Source: RGIG3009 sp964470515 (lineage in GTDB: Bacteria; Bacillota; Clostridia; Oscillospirales; Acutalibacteraceae). Taken from it: a stretch of DNA of 12,177 nt. The notes under the pieces are model-generated. The model ran no database searches, had not been told where the DNA came from, and saw only the letters and a list, made by a program, of their open reading frames with translations. Of the stretch, positions 1 to 4,829 are shown piece by piece; positions within the stretch are counted from its first letter, which is position 1; each line of letters starts with the position of its first letter. The DNA is taken from contig CAYYDD010000051.1 in assembly GCA_964470515.1 (NCBI GenBank), positions 1 through 12,177 of the forward strand, in the 5' to 3' direction. Position numbers and translations under genes: made by a program.

Positions 1-13
1 CCCTTGCGGGTGG

Positions 14-166
14 GTGAAATATTGCTTCGCAATGTGAAATTCTCGCTTTGCTCGAGTGAAATCGCTGCGGCGGTGGGTGGATTTAATTTCACATTTTGCG
101 TTAGCAAAATATTTCACCAAAGGCGTAAGCCTTTGATTTCACCGTGAGCAAAGCGAACGATTTCAC
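14..166. repeat. Inverting heptamer array GTGAAAT / ATTTCAC
   Basis: GTGAAAT occurs at 14-20, 34-40 and 56-62. After a short centre the reverse complement ATTTCAC occurs at 86-92, 111-117, 136-142 and 160-166. The spacers between the copies are themselves small hairpins with GC-rich stems (for example ATTGCTTCGCAAT at 21-33 and AAAGGCGTAAGCCTTT at 119-134). The whole block can fold into a long nested hairpin. It fills the 5' flank of the first small gene and holds no credible ORF. It may extend left beyond the window. Function unknown. Confidence 0.75.
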
Positions 167-172
167 TAACTC

Positions 173-201
173 TTGCGCCTCCACCACTTTTATGCTATAC
201 T
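173..201 (+). promoter_or_regulatory. Promoter of the first cassette gene
   Basis: TTGCGC (173-178) and TATACT (196-201) are separated by exactly 17 bases, a good sigma-A promoter. The stretch between them (CTCCACC.CTTTTATG) recurs almost unchanged at 663-691 and in part at 1363-1391, so it is a repeated promoter module and not a chance match. Confidence 0.8.
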
Positions 202-221
202 AAACCCAAGGCGGTGATCTT

Positions 222-479
222 GTGAAAACATTAAAACAAATGCAGCTTGATAAAATAGAAAAGAATTACAAAGAACATCGAGGAAGTTTAATAAAAAAAT
301 ACCGCAATGTTTTTGGTAAATATGTTTTAGTTATTGATGAGAAAGGTGAAAAATCAAAAGTTTATGTTGGCAAGTGTATTTATGAAGACACTAAATTGGG
401 TTCTAAATTAACTATTGGTGAAATTAATCGTAATCTTATCAATATTCGTCCTGGTATTTGCAAAAATAGTGATGAATAG
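222..479 (+). CDS. Small hypothetical protein, cassette gene 1
   Basis: An 85-residue protein starting at GTG. The start is set by a ribosome binding site at 209-220 (AAGGCGGTGATC) that matches the anti-Shine-Dalgarno complement at 11 of 12 positions. I do not recognise the family. The first ~28 residues are rich in K and E and look helical; the rest (KYVLVIDEKGEKSKVYVGK, then IGEINRNLINIRPG) alternates in a way that suggests a small beta-barrel, which is inference. There is no signal peptide or membrane segment. Codon use is strongly AT-rich (AAA, TTA, ATT), unlike the GC-rich genes from 2082 on, so horizontal origin is likely. It is a single-gene unit with its own promoter and a terminator at 536-568. 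Confidence 0.75.
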   Translation: MKTLKQMQLDKIEKNYKEHRGSLIKKYRNVFGKYVLVIDEKGEKSKVYVGKCIYEDTKLGSKLTIGEINRNLINIRPGICKNSDE

Positions 480-490
480 CTAAATTTAAA

Positions 491-537
491 GATAATCAGG
501 TTTTTCGTCCAGTTCTTTTTTGGACACGAGAGACAAA
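491..537 (+). repeat. Conserved 3' element, copy 1
   Basis: First of three copies of an element found right after each small gene and just before its terminator (others at 1102-1147 and 1794-1840). The shared core is CCAGTTCTTTTT, then T or C, then GGACACGAGAGACAAA, preceded by AATCAGGTTTT. In this copy GTCC and GGAC can form a short stem around the T-run. The lack of divergence compared with the unrelated genes upstream implies either selection or recent spread as a mobile repeat. Confidence 0.75.
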
Positions 538-568
538 AAACCCGTTCACGTAAGTGGGCGGGATTTTT
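536..568 (+). terminator. Terminator of cassette gene 1
   Basis: Hairpin with stem CCCGTTCAC (541-549), loop GTAA and arm GTGGGCGGG (554-562), with flanking A-run and T-run (ATTTTT 563-568). Two G-T pairs occur in the stem. The core CCGTTCACGTAAGTGGGCGG is identical in the third unit at 1848-1867, so the terminator is part of the repeated module. Confidence 0.8.
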
Positions 569-661
569 ACTTCTTACTTCTTACCTCTTCACTCTTACCT
601 CAACCAAAGTCTTACACGGGATTTTTGGAAAGTAATAAGTAATAGGTAAGAGGTAATAAGT
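568..661. repeat. Imperfect inverted array of TTACYTCTT-type words
   Basis: Left arm 568-601 consists of tandem variants of CTTACTTCTTACCTC. Right arm 628-660 consists of their reverse complement (AAGTAATAAGTAATAGGTAAG and similar). A 25-base centre lies between. Same design as the arrays at 14-166 and 1191-1350 but with a different word. No ORF of its own; it fills the gap between units 1 and 2. Confidence 0.65.
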
Positions 662-662
662 A

Positions 663-691
663 TTGCGCCTCCACCGCTTTTATGATATACT
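663..691 (+). promoter_or_regulatory. Promoter of cassette gene 2
   Basis: TTGCGC (663-668), 17-base spacer, TATACT (686-691). Between 663 and 691 it differs from the unit 1 promoter at only two positions. It is followed by a GGTGGTGAT ribosome binding site before the ATG at 711. Confidence 0.8.
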
Positions 692-710
692 ACACATAGG
701 TGGTGATAAC

Positions 711-1097
711 ATGAGAAAAATTCTTGATAAAATGTTTTGTAATAAAAAATGGTGTATGCTAATCCCAATTTTGATTGCAATGCTCATATACTTGTTGTTT
801 ATTTTATTTGCAAACACGGATAATAAAATAAATTCTATAATAGCTCTTCCGATTATTTCGGCATTTTGGTTTTTTGGCTCGTTTTTGGTTGTATATATAC
901 AAGTTAAAAACACGATGTGTCCGGAATGGTTTTTAAATTTGTTTGAACTTATAGTGACTATAGGTTTTGGTATTTATGCTATAATCTCTATTGTGCAATT
1001 TATAATTAGTGGTTTTCAAAATCTTGATTATGGCTTATGTATGGGTTTGTTAACATATAGTTCTGTTTGTTGGGCACATAGTAAAAGAATGAAATAG
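711..1097 (+). CDS. Small four-helix membrane protein, cassette gene 2
   Basis: A 128-residue protein. A longer reading frame begins at 663 but overlaps the promoter, so the ATG at 711 behind TAGGTGGTGAT is the start. Four hydrophobic segments are visible at about residues 16-34, 41-64, 75-100 and 106-121, with a basic N-terminus (MRKILDK, NKK) and a basic C-terminus (HSKRMK), which by the positive-inside rule suggests both ends in the cytoplasm. No family recognised and no catalytic motif seen. Codon use is AT-rich as in its two neighbours. Single-gene unit with its own promoter and terminator. A membrane-acting role (toxin, immunity or transport accessory) is possible but not shown by the sequence. 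Confidence 0.75.
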   Translation: MRKILDKMFCNKKWCMLIPILIAMLIYLLFILFANTDNKINSIIALPIISAFWFFGSFLVVYIQVKNTMCPEWFLNLFELIVTIGFGIYAIISIVQFIISGFQNLDYGLCMGLLTYSSVCWAHSKRMK

Positions 1098-1101
1098 TAT
1101 A

Positions 1102-1147
1102 GAAAATCAGGTTTTCGCCCAGTTCTTTTTTGGACACGAGAGACAAA
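1102..1147 (+). repeat. Conserved 3' element, copy 2
   Basis: Second copy of the post-gene element, starting five bases after the stop codon of the membrane-protein gene. The core from CCAGTTCTTTTTTGG to the end of GACAAA is identical to copy 1; it differs only in the CGCCC/CGTCC segment and in the length of the first T-run. Confidence 0.75.
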
Positions 1148-1183
1148 ACAAAAAGCACTGCGAGAGCAGTGCTTTTTTGTTTT
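1145..1183 (+). terminator. Terminator of cassette gene 2
   Basis: Strong hairpin: AAGCACTGC (1153-1161), loop GAGA, GCAGTGCTT (1166-1174), flanked by A-rich and T-rich tails so that the paired stem extends to about 17 bases. Unlike units 1 and 3 it uses a different stem sequence behind the same conserved element. Confidence 0.85.
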
Positions 1184-1190
1184 GGAAACG

Positions 1191-1350
1191 ATGTTTGCCC
1201 TTGCGGGCAAGTGATGTGCCTTCGGCGTGATGCTTCCTGCGGAAGTGATGTTGCGCCTTGCGGCGCAGTGGGCAAACATCACATCACTGCGACCATCGGG
1301 AGCAATATCACTATGGCGTAAGCCACAACATCATGTCGGCTTTGCCGACG
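1191..1350. repeat. Mini-hairpin array with GTGATGT / ACATCAC words
   Basis: Four small hairpins follow one another: TTGCCC-TTGC-GGGCAA (1195-1210), GCC-TTC-GGC (1218-1226), CTTCC-TGC-GGAAG (1233-1245) and TGCGCC-TTGC-GGCGCA (1252-1267). They are separated by GTGATGT at 1211 and 1245 and GTGATGC at 1227. The word then inverts to ACATCAC (1276-1282, 1281-1287) and ATATCAC. A further hairpin GTCGGC-TTT-GCCGAC is at 1335-1349. An outer pair, ATGTTTGCCC (1191-1200) and GGGCAAACAT (1270-1279), encloses the four hairpins. This accounts for the 316-base gap between genes 2 and 3; the ORFs across it are by-products of the repeats. Confidence 0.75.
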
Positions 1351-1362
1351 CTTCACTTTCCC

Positions 1363-1391
1363 TTGCGGATTCGCCGCTTTTATGCTATAAT
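1363..1391 (+). promoter_or_regulatory. Promoter of cassette gene 3
   Basis: TTGCGG (1363-1368), 17 bases, TATAAT (1386-1391), a near-consensus sigma-A promoter. The GCTTTTATGCTATA part is shared with units 1 and 2. The ribosome binding site AAGGTCGGTGAT follows at 1399-1410. Confidence 0.85.
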
Positions 1392-1413
1392 ATACTTAAA
1401 GGTCGGTGATGAT

Positions 1414-1764
1414 ATGAGTAAGCATAGGTGCCCTTGGTGCGGAGAAAAAACTTTAACAACATTTCAAAAAAGTTCGAGAAGAACGCACGACTTTGCGTTA
1501 GGGAAAATAAAAAATAAAGTTTATTTTTCTTGTCCATCTTGTAATAATGAAATTGAACATACAATGTCTACAAAAGGGAAGAAATACGAAAGTATTTTAT
1601 TAATATCCATTTTAATCTTAGTGATTTCACATTTTATATTTGCTGCTTTGAATTTTAAAATACTGTTGTTAGTTTCTTTGGCGTTGCTGATTATATGTGC
1701 TATTTCTTTGGTTTTTATTTATACTAAATTTACTGAGTTTGTAAAACATGAAAAAGATAATTAA
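1414..1764 (+). CDS. Zinc-ribbon protein with two membrane helices, cassette gene 3
   Basis: A 116-residue protein starting at ATG behind GGTCGGTGATGAT. A longer frame upstream runs through repeats and is not used. The N-terminal ~50 residues contain two CxxC pairs (C6-PW-C9 and C40-PS-C43), the pattern of a zinc ribbon. Residues ~60-79 and ~82-104 are two hydrophobic helices, followed by a charged tail (KHEKDN). Membrane-anchored zinc ribbons of this size are common in Firmicutes and mostly uncharacterised; the ribbon would face the cytoplasm if both ends are inside. AT-rich codon use, own promoter, own terminator. No partner gene is evident. Confidence 0.8.
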   Translation: MSKHRCPWCGEKTLTTFQKSSRRTHDFALGKIKNKVYFSCPSCNNEIEHTMSTKGKKYESILLISILILVISHFIFAALNFKILLLVSLALLIICAISLVFIYTKFTEFVKHEKDN

Positions 1765-1793
1765 TACAAGTATATTATTTTAGAATATTATAA

Positions 1794-1840
1794 GAAAATC
1801 AGGTTTTAAGACCAGTTCTTTTTCGGACACGAGAGACAAA
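1794..1840 (+). repeat. Conserved 3' element, copy 3
   Basis: Third copy, 29 bases after the stop codon. It keeps GAAAATCAGGTTTT, CCAGTTCTTTTT and GGACACGAGAGACAAA, and differs from the others in AAGA before CCAG and a C in the T-run. It is followed directly by a terminator, as in the other two units. Confidence 0.75.
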
Positions 1841-1877
1841 CGAAAATCCGTTCACGTAAGTGGGCGGATTTTCGTTT
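1838..1877 (+). terminator. Terminator of cassette gene 3
   Basis: Long hairpin AAACGAAAATCCGTTCAC (1838-1855), loop GTAA, GTGGGCGGATTTTCGTTT (1860-1877), paired along 18 positions with two G-T pairs. The T-tract is interrupted by CG, so termination may be weaker than in unit 2. Confidence 0.75.
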
Positions 1878-1879
1878 GT

Positions 1880-1932
1880 ATTATTCATTATTCATTAAAA
1901 GAGAACGGATTTTCAAATGAATAATGAATAAT
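1880..1932. repeat. Perfect 17-base inverted repeat
   Basis: ATTATTCATTATTCATT (1880-1896) and AATGAATAATGAATAAT (1916-1932) are perfect reverse complements around a 19-base centre that echoes the preceding terminator (ACGGATTTT). Each arm is two copies of the word ATTATTC plus ATT. Two small hairpins follow: TTGGGC-TTT-GCCCAA (1932-1946) and AACGC-TTC-GCGTT (1949-1961). This is the fourth word-array and closes the cassette island; together with the promoter at 2017 it fills the gap before the transporter gene. Confidence 0.8.
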
Positions 1933-2016
1933 TGGGCTTTGCCCAAACAACGCTTCGCGTTGCGGTTATGGTATACTGTGTCGATATACAGCGTAAGGAT
2001 TTTTGTGCGATACGTC

Positions 2017-2045
2017 TTGCACTTTGGTGGAGAGTGTGCTATACT
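2017..2045 (+). promoter_or_regulatory. Promoter of the SulP transporter gene
   Basis: TTGCAC (2017-2022), 17-base spacer, TATACT (2040-2045), 36 bases before the transporter ATG. The spacer sequence is unrelated to the cassette promoters. A second TATACT at 1972-1977 lacks a matching -35 box. Confidence 0.75.
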
Positions 2046-2081
2046 GCCTCTTCGGAAGTTGTAAAAAAGAGGGATCGTATA

Positions 2082-3374
2082 ATGAAGGAGTTTTACTTAC
2101 AGCCGAAGCTGATCTCGGCGCTGAAGGGGTATACCAAAAAGCAATTGGTCAATGACATCGTGGCAGGTATCATCGTGGCGATCATCGCACTGCCGCTGTC
2201 CATTGCGCTGGCACTTGCGTCCGGTGTGGAGCCGGCGTGCGGTGTGTACACCGCCATTGCCGCAGGCTTTGTGGTGTCGTTGCTTGGCGGCAGCTGCGTA
2301 CAGATTGCCGGTCCGACGGCGGCGTTCGCCACCATTGTGGCCGGTGTGGTGGCGACGCAGGGGATGGACGGCCTGTTCCTCGCTACCGTGATAGCGGGTA
2401 TCCTGCTCATCGTGATGGGCGTTTGCCGCTTGGGCTCGTTTATCAAATATATGCCGCATACCATTACGGTGGGATTTACCGGCGGTATCGCAGTGACCAT
2501 CCTGCTGGGGCAGGTCAAGGATTTTCTGGGGCTGACCTACGCCGCCGGGATCAAGCCTATTGAAACGCTGGAAAAGGTGGAGGCGAACATCGAGGCTGCG
2601 TCGACGTTTAGTCCGTGGGCACTGTTGGTCGGTGCGATCAGTCTGGCGATCCTCATCGTCTACCCAAAGCTGGAAAAGCGCGTGCCTGCCTCGCTGGTGG
2701 CGGTGGTCGTAGGTGCGTTGCTCGTGAAATGTATTCCCGCGCTGGATGCGGGGGTGTATACCATCGGGGATCTGTACACCATTCCTACGGGACTGCCGAC
2801 GGTAGACTTTGCCGGGATGGATTTTAGTACGGATAAGCTGGTGGCTGTTATCCCGAACGCCGTGACTATCGCGGTACTGGCGGCTATTGAATCGTTGCTG
2901 TCCTGCGTGGTGGCGGACGGTATGGTTAATTCCAAGCACAACTCCAACGCGGAGCTGGTGGCGCAGGGCTTCGGCAATATTGCCTCGGTGCTGTTCGGCG
3001 GTATCCCGGCGACGGGGGCCATCGCACGTACCTCGGCCAATGCGAAAAACGGCGGCAAAACGCCGGTGGCCGGTATGGTGCACGCCGTGGTGTTGTTCCT
3101 CGTGCTGCTGTTCCTGATGCCGTACGCGGCGCTCATCCCGATGCCGACCATCGCAGCGATCCTGTTTATGGTCGCTTACAATATGAGCGAGTGGAAAACG
3201 TTCGTGGCCATCTTCAAGACGAAGCAGTGGACGGATATCGCGGTGCTGGTCGTCACGTGTGTGCTGACCATCGTGTTCGATCTGGTGGTTGCCATCGCTG
3301 TAGGCATCGCATTACAGCTTGTGTTGGTGCTCGTGCGTCGGCTGTGCGGCGGGGCTAAAAAATCTGTCGATTGA
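2082..3374 (+). CDS. SulP-family anion transporter lacking STAS domain
   Basis: A 430-residue polytopic membrane protein of the SulP (SLC26-like) family, predicted to move an inorganic anion such as sulfate or bicarbonate; the substrate cannot be told from sequence. Family signatures include the GPTAAFATIVAGV segment (77-89), PHTITVGFTGGIAV (125-138), AAIESLLSCVVAD (267-279) and GGIPATGAIARTSANAK (306-322), with roughly a dozen hydrophobic segments. The protein ends soon after the last helix (RRLCGGAKKSVD), so the cytoplasmic STAS domain of about 100 residues or more found in full-length members is missing. The next gene is not a STAS protein. A longer frame from 1932 crosses hairpins and the promoter; the ATG at 2082 behind AGAGGGATC fits the usual N-terminus. 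Single-gene unit. Confidence 0.9.
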   Translation: MKEFYLQPKLISALKGYTKKQLVNDIVAGIIVAIIALPLSIALALASGVEPACGVYTAIAAGFVVSLLGGSCVQIAGPTAAFATIVAGVVATQGMDGLFLATVIAGILLIVMGVCRLGSFIKYMPHTITVGFTGGIAVTILLGQVKDFLGLTYAAGIKPIETLEKVEANIEAASTFSPWALLVGAISLAILIVYPKLEKRVPASLVAVVVGALLVKCIPALDAGVYTIGDLYTIPTGLPTVDFAGMDFSTDKLVAVIPNAVTIAVLAAIESLLSCVVADGMVNSKHNSNAELVAQGFGNIASVLFGGIPATGAIARTSANAKNGGKTPVAGMVHAVVLFLVLLFLMPYAALIPMPTIAAILFMVAYNMSEWKTFVAIFKTKQWTDIAVLVVTCVLTIVFDLVVAIAVGIALQLVLVLVRRLCGGAKKSVD

Positions 3375-3399
3375 TTTTTGGGCATTTTAAAGAAAACTC

Positions 3400-3428
3400 T
3401 TGCAGTGTGCTTGAGAATAGTGTACAAT
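3400..3428 (+). promoter_or_regulatory. Promoter of the PRTase-like gene
   Basis: TTGCAG (3400-3405), 17 bases, TACAAT (3423-3428), 34 bases before the ATG at 3463. The ribosome binding site AAGGGGG lies at 3449-3455. Confidence 0.75.
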
Positions 3429-3462
3429 ATAACCAAGATCACTACTTCAAGGGGGTACGACT

Positions 3463-4104
3463 ATGCCGACTTTGCACACTTTAAAATATGCGACCAAGCG
3501 CAACAACCTGTTTTTGCGTGTGGCTATGGGTCACTTTGCGACGAGTAACTGCCACAGCAACTATTATATCGACGTTGTGGCGCAAAAGGCACGGCTTTCC
3601 GAGGCGCGCGCCGTGGCGGAGGAGCTGGCGACCTATTACTATGCGAATACCGTGGTGGATACCATTCTGTGTCTGGACGGTACGGAGGTCATCGGTGCCT
3701 GCTTGGCGGATAGCTTGGCCAAGGCGGACGTTATCAACATGAACGCGCACAAGTCCATTTACGTGGTCACGCCCGAAGCGACGAGCGGTAGCCAGCTCTT
3801 GTTCCGCGACAACATCGTGCCGATGATCGCCGGTAAGCATATGCTGATCTTAGCGGTATCGGTCGCATCCGGCAAGACGGTGCAGGCCGCCATTGATGCG
3901 GTGACCTATTACGGCGGCACAGTGTCGGGCGTGTCGGCCATCTTCTCCACGGCGAAGGAATGCGGCGGGTTCCCCGTGCATTCGGTATTTGACCCGAACG
4001 ATCTGGAGGATTACCAGAGCTATCCCGCACACGAATGTCCGATGTGCAAGGCGGGGAAGAAGCTGGACGCGCTGGTCAACAGTCACGGCTTCTCCAAGCT
4101 GTAA
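3463..4104 (+). CDS. Orotate phosphoribosyltransferase-like protein
   Basis: A 213-residue protein resembling clostridial proteins annotated as orotate phosphoribosyltransferase or PRTase-like. The N-terminal hood-like region contains GHFATSNCHSNYYID (23-37); the core has VVDTILCLDGTEVIGACLAD (64-83) and the segment equivalent to the PRPP loop, MLILAVSVASGKTVQAAID (127-145). True PRTases carry two acidic residues in this loop (VDD...TG.T); here they are A131 and V132, while SGKT is retained. The C-terminal CPMCKAGKKLDALVNSHG (192-209) has a Cys pair typical of this subgroup as I recall it. Activity as a pyrimidine enzyme is therefore doubtful; a regulatory or nucleotide-binding role is possible. 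It is not near other pyr genes. Monocistronic, with a promoter at 3400 and a terminator at 4118. Confidence 0.75.
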   Translation: MPTLHTLKYATKRNNLFLRVAMGHFATSNCHSNYYIDVVAQKARLSEARAVAEELATYYYANTVVDTILCLDGTEVIGACLADSLAKADVINMNAHKSIYVVTPEATSGSQLLFRDNIVPMIAGKHMLILAVSVASGKTVQAAIDAVTYYGGTVSGVSAIFSTAKECGGFPVHSVFDPNDLEDYQSYPAHECPMCKAGKKLDALVNSHGFSKL

Positions 4105-4117
4105 CCAAACGAGAAAG

Positions 4118-4141
4118 ACGCACCCGCTGGGTGCGTTTTTT
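4118..4141 (+). terminator. Terminator after the PRTase-like gene
   Basis: Perfect eight-base stem ACGCACCC / GGGTGCGT with loop GCT, followed by a run of T up to 4141. Lies 13 bases after the stop codon. Confidence 0.9.
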
Positions 4142-4217
4142 GTTGCCCTATGACGAAAGGGTGTGATCTAAGGAGGCCGAGGCTTTGGCAAATTCTTGTA
4201 ATTTATGAAAATTTTCG

Positions 4218-4246
4218 TTGAAGACGGGGCTAATCTATGATATTAT
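4218..4246 (+). promoter_or_regulatory. Promoter of the cupin-AAA+ unit
   Basis: TTGAAG (4218-4223), 17-base spacer, TATTAT (4241-4246), followed by a strong ribosome binding site AGGAGGAA (4271-4278) ahead of the ATG at 4284. Confidence 0.75.
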
Positions 4247-4283
4247 TAAAGTACATATTTCGACAACACGAGGAGGAACCGTT

Positions 4284-4775
4284 ATGAAAACGATCAAAGC
4301 AGTCCCGCTGACGCACGAGGGGTTTGCACCCTTCGGGCAGTTTTATACGATGGATAAGCCTCAGGGCCACGCGCTGTGCGGTGAATTGCATGAGTTTTTT
4401 CCGGATCGGCTGGTGGCCGACAGTGAGCATCGCGTGGGGTATTCGCCCATCGTGGTGAAGCGGCCGGAGCGTATGGTCATTACCCAGCAGGAATATCATA
4501 CGACCACGTGGGAGATGATCCTGCCGTTGGATGACGATATGGTGCTGCACGTGGCACCCGCATCCGGCGGTACGCCCGTGACCGAGCTGGTGCAGGCGTT
4601 TATCGTGCCGAAGCACACACTGGTAAAGATGAATGCGGCGATCTGGCATCTGGCACCGTTGCCCGCTTCCAAGGGGCAGCTGACGGCGATGATCGTTCTG
4701 CCGGAGTGCACCTATGCGAACGACTGCACGGTGGTGGATCTCACGCCCGAGCAGCAGTTTGAGGTCGTGCTGTAA
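4284..4775 (+). CDS. Ureidoglycolate lyase-like cupin protein
   Basis: A 163-residue protein that resembles ureidoglycolate lyase (AllA, PF04115), a cupin-fold enzyme that splits ureidoglycolate to glyoxylate and urea in purine breakdown. Family-like features are the N-terminal PLTHEGFAPFGQF (8-20), the central EYHTTTWEMILPL (70-82), the GTPVTELVQAFIV strand (96-108), MNAAIWHLAPLP (116-127) and the C-terminal VDLTPEQ (151-157). An upstream in-frame ATG at 4218 falls in the promoter; 4284 behind AGGAGG is the start. No allantoin or other purine-catabolic genes are in the window, so the enzyme assignment is uncertain and a general cupin of unknown substrate is a fair alternative. The AAA+ gene starts 54 bases later with no promoter or terminator evident between them, so the two are probably cotranscribed. 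Confidence 0.7.
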   Translation: MKTIKAVPLTHEGFAPFGQFYTMDKPQGHALCGELHEFFPDRLVADSEHRVGYSPIVVKRPERMVITQQEYHTTTWEMILPLDDDMVLHVAPASGGTPVTELVQAFIVPKHTLVKMNAAIWHLAPLPASKGQLTAMIVLPECTYANDCTVVDLTPEQQFEVVL

Positions 4776-4829
4776 GCACAGGTTGCTTGAGTTGCGGGGA
4801 TACAAGGATCGCAAAGGAGAGGACGTACG

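Noticed and set aside
14..166. Possible CRISPR array from the regular short repeats
   Set aside because: The repeated unit is only seven bases, it flips strand half-way, and the spacers are self-complementary hairpins; no cas genes are nearby.
1006..1282. Minus-strand frames of 84-89 codons and overlapping plus-strand frames in the gap
   Set aside because: They run through the conserved 3' element, terminator and mini-hairpins; composition reflects the repeats and no ribosome binding site is seen.
173..1877. Classical integron cassette array
   Set aside because: No integrase gene and no attC-type R/L box pairs; each unit has its own promoter, which integron cassettes normally lack.
1932..2081. 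N-terminal extension of the SulP protein from TTG at 1932
   Set aside because: It would translate two hairpins and the promoter; the ATG at 2082 has a ribosome binding site and gives the normal family N-terminus.
2097..3083. Long minus-strand open frame of 328 codons
   Set aside because: It is antisense to the SulP gene; its Arg/His-rich composition is what the complement of GC-rich coding DNA gives.
3357..3379. AAAAATC / GATTTTT inverted repeat at the end of the SulP gene as terminator
   Set aside because: The stem is only seven bases with almost no G-C pairs, too weak to call; the transcript end of the SulP gene remains unassigned.
4151..4222. Small frame of 23 codons starting ATGACGAAAGGG
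   Set aside because: No ribosome binding site, directly follows a terminator and runs into the promoter of the cupin gene.
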